Source: Thamnidium elegans (taxonomy: Eukaryota; Mucoromycota; Mucoromycetes; Mucorales; Mucoraceae). From it: a DNA stretch of 64,000 bases. Numbering within the stretch: the first letter of the stretch is position 1; each line of letters opens with the position of its first letter. A program made the translations under genes and the position numbers. Under the pieces are notes generated by a model that was given only the letters and a program-made list of their open reading frames with translations, did no database searches and was not told the DNA's origin. Where the stretch lies: assembly GCA_025201345.1 (NCBI GenBank), contig JAIXMG010000018.1, positions 186,001-250,000 of the forward strand, written 5' to 3'. Below, one piece after another: positions 11,297-20,577 of the stretch.

Positions 11297-12301
11297 ATGG
11301 AAGTTGATCAGGACATGTACCCAGTTGAGATGGTTACTGACTTCAATATTTATAGAGATATTAAACCACCTGAGAAAGAAATAAAAATTATTGCTGAACA
11401 ATCTAAGAAAGTACCTGATACTGAAGAAAAACGTAACACTTATCAGCATTATAAGGATATAGAGAAAGTGCAACTACTCGACTTAGTAATCAATAGAGGA
11501 ATGAGTGCCCGGGCTGCGATGAAACTTAATATCAAGCCTCGTATTGCCCAAATTTGGGTAAAAAGGGATCAAGATGATCCGCAGCCCTTCTTTGAAAGAA
11601 AAGAAGGTAGCGGTAGACCTGTAGGAAGACCACCTAAGCTAAGAGACGAGCACGAAAAGTTCTTCGTGGATCTGTAGATGACCAACCCTCTTTGGTATTG
11701 GTTCAAATAATGGATAACCTTGCCAATCAGTTCACTGATCTCAGTATATCTAAAACGGGTCTATATAATTTTGTTACCGATAAATGTAGGTCGGACATAA
11801 TTTATGCGTCGAAAATTGAAAAAGCAGAATCTTTACCCCGATTAATTGAATCTCAATATTATGTCGATCAAGACTTTATGCTTCGACTTATGTTATTCGT
11901 CTAATGCTTATAAGCGCTACAGAGTCTTAACCATTATTCTCGTTATTGTGACCAAATCTTTTTCAAAGGCTAACTTTCAAGATGAATTTACTACCAGTAG
12001 TGAGGGATTTCTACTCCAAGCGAGCTGCAGATTCTGGGCTAAACAATGTTTTCTGTTAACTGCTGGTGTCATATCGAATTATTCTTACTGTCATCAAATA
12101 ACATTAGAACCTATGGTAGCTTTAGGTTACTTTACTACTCATCATACTCTACAGCAAATACCCCGACACCACTGTTCGAATCCAACTCTAATGTTGTTAT
12201 CATCTACTGTGAAGGAAATTCTGTCTAAGGAATGTGATGAAATGATTTGTAAACCAAGTGCAACATATTTATTGAATCAAATTAAAAAAAAGTGTCACTA
12301 A
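11297..12301 (+). pseudogene. Chimeric relic: Tc1/IS630-type transposase N-terminus joined to a nuclease-like family
   Basis: From 11297 to about 11787 the plus strand encodes the DNA-binding half of a Tc1/mariner-IS630 transposase: an HTH-like block (NRGMSARAAMKLNIKPRIAQ), a GRPVGRPPKL hinge, and a second block ending LSISKTGLYNFVTDKC. A one-base deletion near 11675 (CTGTAGAT where CTG-GTA-GAT is expected) breaks the frame. The DDE catalytic half is absent. At KC the text switches to SDIIYAS, LPRLIESQYYVDQDFML, then, after another frame change near 11890, LTIILVIVTKS and FWAKQCFLLTAGV. This second part aligns along its length with the relic at 16314-17061, so it is a separate family. The D...ExQ spacing fits a PD-(D/E)XK nuclease core, which is inference from motif shape only. 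The whole is dead. Confidence 0.6.
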
Positions 12302-12362
12302 AAAAAGGTAGTAAGTGTTAGCATTATTTCATGTTCGTATAATGTGTGATACTAACCCTTCC

Positions 12363-12821
12363 AATTCAAAAATGGTGTTATTCCATTCTCGAAAAAAAAA
12401 AATAACGTAAAAATTGGAACCAAAAGATCGCGGACATATATATTTTCTTTAACATATACAACTCTTTTGCCATCAGGATAAAAGCTTAAGCTAAAGATAA
12501 TTTAATAATTTAGTTAGCTAACGTAATACAGTAGAGCTCAAGTAAGAAAATACTTACAATATTTCTAAAAAAAATTTTAAAGTACACTCTTGAGCTGGAA
12601 GGTGTTTGCTCTATAATAGTTCATTATGTATTTTGGTATCAGTAATACGTGTTAAAACTTACTTTAATAAAAGCATTTATAGCTTTTATTTCTTCGTCAA
12701 GTAGATCGTCTGCTGATATTACGGATTTTAAGGGATGGTACCCGTGAAGATTTACGTTATGGCGAGTACAAAATATACAGCTACTTACAAATATAGTAAA
12801 TAAATATCGTGTACCATAACC
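12363..12821 (-). pseudogene. Intron-containing gene fragment, unknown
   Basis: Three minus-strand exons join in phase through two clean introns. The first, about 12821-12672, includes FCTRHNVNLHGYHPLKS and SADDLLDEEIKAINAFIK and ends at a GTAAGT donor. The second gives SKHLPAQECTLKFFLEI and ends at GTAAGT in phase 2. The third gives SFYPDGKRVVYVKENIYV and RDLLVPIF, then becomes low complexity. No start Met is found and TGA lies just upstream in frame, so this looks like the 3' part of a gene cut at its 5' side, perhaps by the nearby element insertions. I do not recognise the family. Confidence 0.35.
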
Positions 12822-12848
12822 TCACATCTACTATTTTACTTTCTAGAG

Positions 12849-13001
12849 TTAAGACAAACTGCTCTAGAAAAATTGAAGCGAAAAAATGCTATCGTACAGA
12901 TCGAATTAAAAATTCAATTTCAAGAAGGCCTTGAGTCTTATCGTAAACAATATCATCAACGAAAGGAGGCAAGACAAGCTAAATTAAAGGAATCTTTATA
13001 A
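12849..13001 (+). pseudogene. Isolated terminal exon of a charged, coiled-coil protein
   Basis: After a good acceptor (TTTCTAG at 12840-12846) the plus strand encodes about 50 residues rich in Lys, Glu and Gln (for example LRQTALEKLKRKNAIVQ and SYRKQYHQRKEARQAK) and ends at TAA 12999-13001. Composition looks coding and helical. No upstream exon joins it convincingly, and the fragment at 12363-12821 lies on the other strand. The DIRS element begins 55 bases downstream. Confidence 0.3.
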
Positions 13002-13084
13002 ATCTCTTTATTATAATAAAATATATAATACAGTGAGAACGGTAAATTTTGTCACTCAAGATGTTGCCGAAGCGAAGGCTGAAA

Positions 13085-13172
13085 ATGCGGTAAATGTTCT
13101 CAGAGCCACGCTTTATTTTCTATAAATAATACTAAACTAATTGATATCCCTTTCTTCCTTATATCTTTCAAA
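13085..13172 (+). repeat. DIRS inverted terminal repeat, 3' side copy
   Basis: This is near-identical to the reverse complement of 15735-15822, spanning GGTAAATG, CAGAGCCACGC, ATAATACTAAACTAATT and TATATCTTTCAAA. Confidence 0.85.
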
Positions 13173-13227
13173 TAAACTACTAATAATAAATCATTTTTTT
13201 TTTTTTTTTTATGGGAGGTTTATAAGG

Positions 13228-14250
13228 TTAAAATAACTTTTTGAATTTTGTAAACCAAGATGAATTTTTTGACGGGTGGGTATTTACCACATTGGAAGCC
13301 TTCGCTTCGGCAACATCTTGATTGTTTGTCGTGCCTAAAACAATCTCAGTTGCCTCCGCTCCGGCTTCCAATGTGGTAAGGTTCTCCGCTGAAAAAATTG
13401 AATTTGAGATACGAGCACCCAAAGAAGTTTTTGTGGTTGGCTTGTAGTAAAACCTTTCCAGTTTGCATGTTCTTTTACTTCCTCTATAAATATTCCTTTT
13501 TCAATAGCTTTGGTACTAGATGCTGATCTAATTGAATGTGTTCCATACAATTCAGTGTGTATACCCGCTTTCGACATAAGCTCTTTCACCTAGTTAGCCA
13601 CTGTAGTTTCTCTCACCGAGCAGACTTTTTCTTCATCTTCCAGATACGCTAAAAAAAGTTTGTGATCAATCGGTAACTTCGTTCTTAATTGATCCGTCCT
13701 TTGAATAAAGATTTGTAATGTCTTTACCGGAAAAATCAACCTTCCGTACGTAACACCTAGCGTACACGCCTTCATTTGAGCCTCCTTGGGTTGTCTGAAA
13801 TGTATTATCGCTCCGAATAGCCCTTCTTGTTCATCCCTTTGTATTAAAACGTCTTGATATTGTATATATTCCTACATCCGACCTTGGACTTGCCATAGTT
13901 GTAATACAAATTAATACAATCGTTTTCTTTTGTAGCTCCTTTAGTGACAGTTTCTGGTCATCCGAATAAAGTTCTTCAAGATATCCAATTAGGATCTCTA
14001 TATCCCAGGTCTTTAGATTGTGTGTAGCTGGAACGGGAACCGGTTGGTTTCTTTTTGCTCTAAAGAAGCCACTTATCAATTGATTTTGTGCTATTGGTTC
14101 TTTATTAGGGTGCAGGTATCTAAATACTGATGCAATTGCTGATCTCAAATTGTTTAGATATTGAGTACTAAATTGTTCATTGTCCATCAAAAATTCTAAA
14201 TTTTTTTGAATAAATATCGTATTCTTCGCAATTAAAGTTTTTCTTATCAC
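13228..14250 (-). pseudogene. DIRS tyrosine recombinase, frameshifted
   Basis: The minus-strand frames 14250-13831, 13775-13590, 13589-13430 and 13430-13228 together give a tyrosine recombinase. The N-terminal core-binding region comes first, then a first Arg box (TMASPRSDVG), a second box with H-x-x-R (GTHSIRSASSTKAIEKG), an EHANWK turn, and finally RFYYKPTTK carrying the candidate nucleophile Tyr, which lies in a different frame from HANWK. At least two frame changes and a TAG near 13590 disable it. The C-terminal tail (ENLTTLEAGAEATEIVLG) overlaps the internal complementary region. In DIRS elements this enzyme integrates the circular DNA intermediate. Confidence 0.8.
13297..13378. repeat. 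DIRS internal complementary region
   Basis: 13297-13321 is the reverse complement of the element's left tip (13056-13080). 13321-13378 is the reverse complement of its right tip (15815-15872). The two lie head to tail, as a copy of a circle junction. It overlaps the 3' end of the recombinase reading frame. Confidence 0.8.
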
Positions 14251-14256
14251 ATCACA

Positions 14257-14620
14257 TCACCCAAGATTTCCAATCATTTGCATAGTACCGTATAGGCGCC
14301 TTGTAAATCTAACTTTACCATGTAGTCTCCTTGTTCTAGCAAGTCTCTTAATGCAGGAACGCCTTCCATCTTGAAGTGCTCTACTTGAATGTATTGATTT
14401 ATTCTTCGACAATCCAAAATCGGACGTCTTTTGGTTTCTTCCTGTAATGTGAAGAATTTTGAAAGGAATCCTTTTGATTTCGGATCTTGACATTATTCTA
14501 TTATCTCTGCCTTTAGAAACTTTTCCATTGCTATATTTATTTCGTCTTGTTCTTTCCTTGTAATTGGGTGTTTTGGTAATCTCCATGGACTGGATGATTT
14601 TTCAAATTGAATCCGGTACC
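14257..14620 (-). pseudogene. DIRS reverse transcriptase, 5' fragment only
   Basis: One minus-strand frame reads FLKAEIIE, stop, CQDPKSKGFLSKFFTLQEE, TKRRPILDCRRINQYIQ, VEHFKMEGVPALRDLLEQGD and VKLDLQGAYTV. This is the fingers region and first catalytic Asp block of a DIRS reverse transcriptase. It then stops. The palm (YxDD), thumb and RNase H are missing, and the recombinase frame starts within about 10 bases, so a large deletion joins the two. Confidence 0.8.
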
Positions 14621-14666
14621 CTTCCTTGATTATCTTCAGGGGCCAAGGGTGCTGAATTATCTGTTC

Positions 14667-15724
14667 CTAATTGTGGTAGAATTGATGTAGACGACCGTCA
14701 CGAAGGATTCCATCCTTCGGGATTGAGTAATTTTGTTGATTCTGTTGTTGTTGTTGTTGCTCCATTTGTTGTTGCTGCTTTGATTTCTTCTGTTGAACTT
14801 GTTGTAGTTGATTTAGTTGTAGTTGATTTTGTTGATTTTGTTGATTCACCTGATTGTGTAATAGGTAATTTGGCTGCATTATTGTTGTTGGTTGGCGTCT
14901 GTGGAAGTATTTGTGTTTATTATAGAGGTGAAACGGCTCCCACGTTTATTTCCTCTTTGGCGAAAATTTTCACTAAAAGGTCTTGAGAATGGTCTTGAGA
15001 ATCCTCTATATCCTCTTCGTCCATATTGACGTCCATTATTCTGTTGATTGGAGTTACTGTACAGTAATCGTTGTTGGAATCTTGCTTGGTGTAAGTTGGA
15101 TATAAATTCCTGGTCAAACATATCTTGTACCCGGTCTTCATCTTGTGATTTTTCCAAATGTTTGAGACTAGCGAGCATTCTAAGTGCTTTTGTTGCAAAT
15201 TCTTTTGCATCGTTATCTTGGAACTTGGCTTGTCCAAATCCAAAGATAGCAAGTTTTGCTGTTTGGTCGATTGTTCCTTCGAATAAGTTTTTAGCTTCCT
15301 CATAACTGAACTGAATCTTTTCGCGCAAGTACTATAATTGTTCAAATATCTCGGTGCTTGCTCTTGCTTGCACTCTTGTGTTTTCTGAGTAACGATAGAT
15401 GGTGTTGACAACTTGGAAGGTGCCAATTTTCCACTTCTTGAGCTCTGGTATGAGTTCTTTATTAATTTGTTCTTGCTTGTTCCATTCATTGCTATTGTAT
15501 CTGGCCACTTGTCTTTTAAATCTTTTGAATTCTTCTTTGAGTTCATAATTTGGCGTGCTATCTAGATATTCTGATAATTCCAGCGGTAATTTTGAGCCAT
15601 GAATATTTTCTTCTCTTTGACTTTTTTCTTCGAGTTGAAGTTTTTTACATAGTTCAAGTGCTTCTGCTGTAGTAAGATATTGGTTTGTTCCATTTTGTTC
15701 GATATCACTCATAATGTATTCCAC
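14667..15724 (-). pseudogene. DIRS Gag-like protein plus Gln-rich linker
   Basis: The minus-strand frame runs 15724-14879 with one in-frame TAG at 15334-15332. The first part is helical and charged. The second ends in an Arg/Gly/Phe-rich segment (RRGYRGFSRPFSRPFSENF) typical of nucleic-acid-binding Gag of these elements. A Gln/Asn-rich continuation lies at 14879-14667. No zinc knuckle is seen. Confidence 0.6.
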
Positions 15725-15734
15725 GATGCGCGGC

Positions 15735-15822
15735 TTTGAAAGATATAAGGAAGAAAGGGATATTAATTAGTTTAGTATTATTTATAAAAAATAAAGCGTG
15801 GCTCTGAGAGCATTTACCACAT
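15735..15822 (-). repeat. DIRS inverted terminal repeat, 5' side copy
   Basis: This is the inverted partner of 13085-13172. Outside it, 15823-15872 is the unique right tip that is copied in the internal complementary region. Confidence 0.85.
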
Positions 15823-15872
15823 TGGAAGCCGGAGCGGAGGCAACTGAGATTGTTTTAGGCACGACAAACAAT

Positions 15873-16313
15873 TTGAGAAAATTAAACGTCCGTAACAAAA
15901 AAATAAATATCACTTTCCAAAAAATTAATAGCACTAAGCTGAGAATGATTGTCCCTTTATGTCTAAAAGCTTTGAAATAAATCAAATTGACCTAAAAACG
16001 ATATGTATTTTTTGATTTCACTAAAATTTGCTTGTGATTAAATGCAAAATGTTCACATTCTAAAACAGATTTTGAAAAAGGAAAGATGTGCTGAGGATTC
16101 ATTAATATACATGCTTGATATTAATATATACTTATTCATTACATTATCATAACATATTTCCTTGCATGTTCTTGCTCACCTTAGATTAATCACCTTCAGC
16201 AGCACATGGCAAGATTAATAATAGAAAGAAACGGTGATGGTGGCGGTGACGGTAATAAGGAAGAACACAAAAAAAAAAAATCCAACTATGTCTCCCTTCT
16301 TCCACTTAACAAT
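15873..16313. other. Intergenic, right flank of the DIRS element
   Basis: AT-rich with no supported gene. A short plus-strand stretch at 16207-16250 is rich in Gly and Asp codons but does not extend. Confidence 0.4.
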
Positions 16314-17061
16314 ATGTCCACTCAACACTGTAAGTCAAGAATCGGTTCTTTAGTTGTAAACAAAATTGAATTTCTTTAATTACAGCTGAAGATGTAGAAG
16401 GTTTCAAACTACCTTTGAAATGGAAACCTGGTACAGATCTCATGAACAAAATGTTATTAAGTGACTCAAAGATAATGAATCTGATTGTTCGCTCTCTAGT
16501 TGGTACTTCATTAATATCTTTTATTACTCATTTAAATATGCTGTATTTGTTTAACATATAAGCCGTCTGTAGGTACAGATGTCCCTGCCAATACTTATTC
16601 TATGGCTCAAACTGAATGGGCTAATTCCAATGGGAACTACACTTTGTATGCCTCACAAAATACGAATAATAAGTTTGTCCCACTACTTATTGCTATTCAA
16701 GAAGAAGTTGATCAAACCACAATGTTAAACACTATTGAACACTGTACGTTGGTTTACGAGAAGCTTAAGCTTTTGCCCACAGTATTGATTATCTCTATCA
16801 AAGACAGTTCTAATTTAAAGGGTGAGGAGGAGTTTAGTGTTGATAGTAATACAATGCGAATCTAAATTTTGGGCACACAAGTGCTTTTTGTTTCTCCCTG
16901 ATAATTCAGTCAATCTAGACAGAGTTAATACACCTACATCTGCATTTTTTACGTTGTGTCATTTTATATCAAATCCCAACAAATCGTTTAGTTTAACGCT
17001 CAATTTAGATACTCAATCTATATGCTTAGCTTGTGAAGCTATAACAAATAAAGAAAACTAA
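16314..17061 (+). pseudogene. Lineage-specific nuclease-like family protein, decayed copy
   Basis: Exon 1 gives MSTQH and ends at GTAAGT. Exon 2 (after TTACAG) gives SEDVEGFKLPLKWKPGTDL and NKMLLSDSKIMNLIVRSL. Exon 3 (from about 16573) gives WANSNGNYTLYASQN, KFVPLLIAIQEEVDQTTML, LPTVLIISIKDSSN, then stops at 16863. The matching continuation KFWAHKCFLFLPDNSV lies in another frame (to 17061). The third exon aligns with the C-terminal part of the relic at 11788-12301 (YAS; VDQ; TIILVIVTKS; FWAKQCFLL). Where that copy has SDIIYAS and LIESQ, this one has GNYTLYAS and LIAIQ, so both putative nuclease acids are replaced. The family assignment is inference. A frameshift near 16862 makes it a pseudogene. 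Confidence 0.5.
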
Positions 17062-17086
17062 ATATACTTTACAATTATTTTTTTTA

Positions 17087-17440
17087 TTATATATCACTTT
17101 TTCGTTCCTTTCGTCTTCGAATATGATAATGTGAGGATTTTAAAGTATCAGATGATTTGTATGATTTAAATAGACCCTTTTTTTTTTTGCCTTCGTTGAA
17201 TATATTCTTCCAATTTTTGTTCTTTCCGGGCTTGCATAAACTTTCAGTAAATTGAGCATCTTCAACAGTATAGATAATAATAGTATCACTTTGATCTTCA
17301 CTTGTAGCCTTGTCGTTGTTTTCTAAATCGTTTTGTAATTGTTCAATTGAGAGCAGTCCTTCTTTTGCATGACTCTTTGCCTTTTTATTAGTGTTACCAT
17401 CTTGGTTATCGCTGATGATATGCTCCAAATTTCTTTTATG
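17087..17440 (-). other. Possible coding remnant, Lys/Asp-rich
   Basis: The minus-strand frame from about 17440 to the stop at 17087 encodes a charged segment (LEHIISDNQDGNTNKKAK, HAKEGLLSIEQLQNDLEN, KNKNWKNIFNEG). It has no Met in a credible context and overlaps the plus-strand relic below. I do not recognise it. Confidence 0.25.
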
Positions 17441-17786
17441 GGTGGTACAACTAACCAAAAAAATAAACAAGAAAAGGCTGATGGGGGCATCATGATCAAA
17501 GAAACAAATACTCCATTCTTGATTATTGAAGCAAAAAAACCCGATGTGGGTGAGAAAAAAAAGCAAAATATTTGCACAAGTTAGCCCTCAACTTGAAAAC
17601 AGCTTGGAAGGGAAAAAAGTATGAAATACCGCTGTTTGGTGTTCATATTGCTGGTTAGTTAGTTTTTATTGGGGTATAATTTTTTAATCGACTTTAAGTT
17701 TTCTAGGTCAGTATATTGGTATATATATGTTTTTCAAAGTAAATAAAAGTGATACTTTTACCATGGTTCAGTTGTCCTCGTGTTAA
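17423..17786 (+). pseudogene. PD-(D/E)XK nuclease-like relic
   Basis: The plus strand reads EKADGGIMIKE, then PFLIIEAKKPDVGE, the D...ExK pattern of a restriction-like nuclease core. The frame slips in a run of A near 17555-17562 and continues as KLALNLKTAWKGKKYEIPLF and GVHIAG. A short intron (about 17655-17706, GT-AG) leads to QYIGIYMFF and a stop at 17784-17786. Upstream domains are missing. It resembles nuclease-like proteins that occur in many copies in Mucorales genomes, as far as I remember; no search was done. Confidence 0.45.
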
Positions 17787-18242
17787 AAAAAACTGGAGTA
17801 AGACTTACGAAATATATAAAAATGATTAAATAAATCGCACGAGCAAATAGACCCGCCAAGTATTTTGTCAATCTAACAATTTTTTATTTATGTCCGTACA
17901 AAAGGATATTGTTCTTCTTAAATCAACCGCCGTGCGTAAGAATACTTTTTACAAAACGTTCAAATGGGGTCTACCCGAAAAAAAATAGAGCACATGGAAA
18001 ATTTCTTGTCGGATATATCATTAACGTTGATGTCCGTCTTGTCAATGGGTTCGGAAACATGTTTGTATAGCAGCGTCTTGAGAATCCCTTTAAGCCTGTA
18101 AAGTCTTTTACCAGGGATGTTGACTTCATTATTGCTTATAATGACTTGTTTAAGCCCCCTTTCTTTTTTATCTACCTTAAAACAGCTAGCCCTAGATTTT
18201 TTTTTGCGCTAAAGTATAGAAAACAAACAGAAATATTAGCTA

Positions 18243-18776
18243 TTACATATCTAACTTTATATTGTAAGTCACTGCTGTTTTAAACTTTTCTATCATAATA
18301 TCTCTCATATCAGATGGAAGGTCTGTACGCAATACTTGATTTAAAAGTACTACCTTCGCTCTTGTTTGTTCCTCCTGCATTACTAATTGTACTTGATTTT
18401 CAGACTGATGTTCACTTACAGATGCTCCCTTTAATTCACGGACTAAACCTTGAAAGTGATCATTCACAAAAATCAGGTACAAATAAAGGTATTTAGCTTT
18501 AATCGTTTAACAGTATTGGAGGTCCAGTAAGATCCATATTCGGTATCCAGATATTCAAAAGTTCTTGAGGCACTTTCTTTCGATTGTCTTCTTTCTTAAC
18601 TTGACAACATTGCTTTCAAAATATTCTTTCAAACTTGATTTGATAACTGTAATTAATTTTGATTTAAAGACGTTATCAAGAAGAGCACGAAGCTCGCTAT
18701 CGTTCGGTTTAAATGCAACACTATCTCTTCCAGTTTTTCTATAAGTGGGTGCCGGTCTTGGTAAAGTCAGTCTCAC
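18243..18776 (-). pseudogene. Unknown gene remnant in two frames
   Basis: The minus-strand frame 18776-18555 (PAPTYRKTGRDSVAFKPND, ALLDNVFKSKLITVIKSSL) switches frame near 18590 to VPQELLNIWIPNMDLTGPPI and ends at 18510. A second block 18482-18243 is helical and charged (QGLVRELKGASVSEHQS, LRTDLPSDMRDIMIEKF). Codon use looks protein-like but the pieces do not join. The stretch 17890-18200 on the plus strand is similarly broken. The family is unknown. Confidence 0.3.
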
Positions 18777-19221
18777 CCAACAAGATCAAAAATCTTAAAC
18801 ACAAGCAGTATTTAGTAAATAGTTACGATTTCCGCAATGCGATTGGTGAGATTTATTTAAGATCCAAACTTAAGATACTATTTAATTGTACATTGTTCAG
18901 TCCAGGTGCCTTCAAAACCTAATTCTATCACAAATGGCTCCTAAAACAATATTTTACTGATAGGGACATGTTTACTTATAGGAACATCCTAATAAAGACG
19001 GTAAGGAAAATTATTTTTTAAAAAGTGCATGAAAAAAAAATGGGGGGAGGATAAAAAAGTGACTATTTATTGATTTAAAACTCGGTCAAGAATTGACCAA
19101 AAAACCCTCCTTTCAGAAACGTTATTTTTTGTTTTTAAACATATTTTGTAGTTTACAATATACCACTCCCCCCCTTTTTTTAACTCAATACTGTAAACAT
19201 ATTCTAGTAAAACATTTCTAA

Positions 19222-20536
19222 ATGGTAAACACTAAATAAAAAGTAACAAAAAAGATACATAATACTAAAATGAACTCTTGTAGACCACCGCCAGTCAAGA
19301 AATTAAAATATCATGTCACAATAGCGTAATTAAGGGTTCCGGGGCGAAGTCTAATGATGGACATCCCTGGAGAAACTGGAAAATTACTGTAGTTGCTATG
19401 GACGGTGAAAAAGAAGCCAAGGGCAAATTATCGATTATTCTAGATCACATTTGTTATATTCTTCATCCAACATTTCCAGAACCTAGAAGAGGTAAAAAAA
19501 AAAAAAAAAATATATATATATAAAGTAAATGGCTTGCATGTATTTAACCTCATTGAAAGATATAAGAGAGGAACCTTATGTATTAGAAGAAAAAGGTTGG
19601 GGTGAATTTGACATGCGTATTGTATTATATTTTACAGACAACTTGACCGATCCTAGAGTAATAACTTTTGACCTCAATTTCGCACAATCTAATTACTCTA
19701 TAACACACAAACTTGATTTCCCAAATGCATCGCCCGAACTTATCAGACTATTAGCAAAGGATCCTTCTACTAATGCACGCAAAGGAGGAAAAAAACCGAT
19801 ATCTTTAACTAATAATAACAGCAACAACAACAACAAGAGCAAGCCCAAAAAAATTAATACTGAAACCAATAATAATAACATCAATAATAACGAGAGTGGT
19901 AATAGTAGTCGTAGTAGTAGTCGCAGTAGAAGTAGTAGCAGCAGCAGTAGGCAAACAGCGAAAAAGAAACCAGAGACGCATACTAAAACAGCAAAGAAAG
20001 CAAAGCCTGAAACAAAAAATAAACCTGAAAAGCATCCAAAAAAGGCGTATTCACCTTCACCTATTCCTCGATCGCCTTCGTTTAATAACTTATCACCAGC
20101 TCCAAATTCAATTCCTACTCCTTCACCAGCTTATTCTCATATTGCAACTGCTACGCCTGAATCCAATAATGATGAAAAGATTGTGTCACCAACAAATAAT
20201 TTAATACAGGATGAGAGTGAACATGTATATACCTTGAGAGATGTATATAATTTAGATTCAATTCATCGCGCTAAAATTGACGAGGAGACGAAAGAGAGGT
20301 GGGGGATTTCAGAGGTACTATCATTACTATAGACTATTAAGGGAGCGTAAATCATTAAATTAAAAGCAATTTTTTTAAATAGATAAATATGATGGAATTA
20401 GCAAAAAGAATATATAGAATGCCTCAAGAACAGTGTGAAGAACTTCAACAAATTATAATTGATAATCAAATAGATGGTATGCAAATGATTTCTGATCCAG
20501 GTAATATATGTGTGTGCATGTGTATTATTATAGTGC

Positions 20537-20577
<41 letters not shown>

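Larger units (their letters stand above)
13056..15872 (-). mobile_element. DIRS-type retrotransposon, internally deleted (tyrosine-recombinase order)
   Basis: Reading the minus strand from 15872: inverted terminal repeat, Gag-like ORF, Gln-rich linker, start of a reverse transcriptase, tyrosine recombinase, internal complementary region (ICR), opposite inverted repeat. The 88-bp repeats (15735-15822 and 13085-13172) are inverted with only a few mismatches. The ICR at 13297-13378 is the complement of the outermost right end joined directly to that of the outermost left end, which is the diagnostic DIRS circle-junction arrangement and fixes the ends at about 13056 and 15872. No target duplication is evident, as expected for this class. 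Full elements are about 5-6 kb. Here the reverse transcriptase stops after its first catalytic block and RNase H and methyltransferase are missing, so it is a deletion derivative. Confidence 0.85.

Noticed and set aside
10808..11473. Minus-strand frames rich in Phe, Lys and Asn
   Set aside because: Composition is that of AT-rich noncoding DNA, and part is antisense to the transposase relic.
14723..14986. Val-rich plus-strand frame
   Set aside because: Antisense of the Gln-rich DIRS linker (CAA repeats read as GTT).
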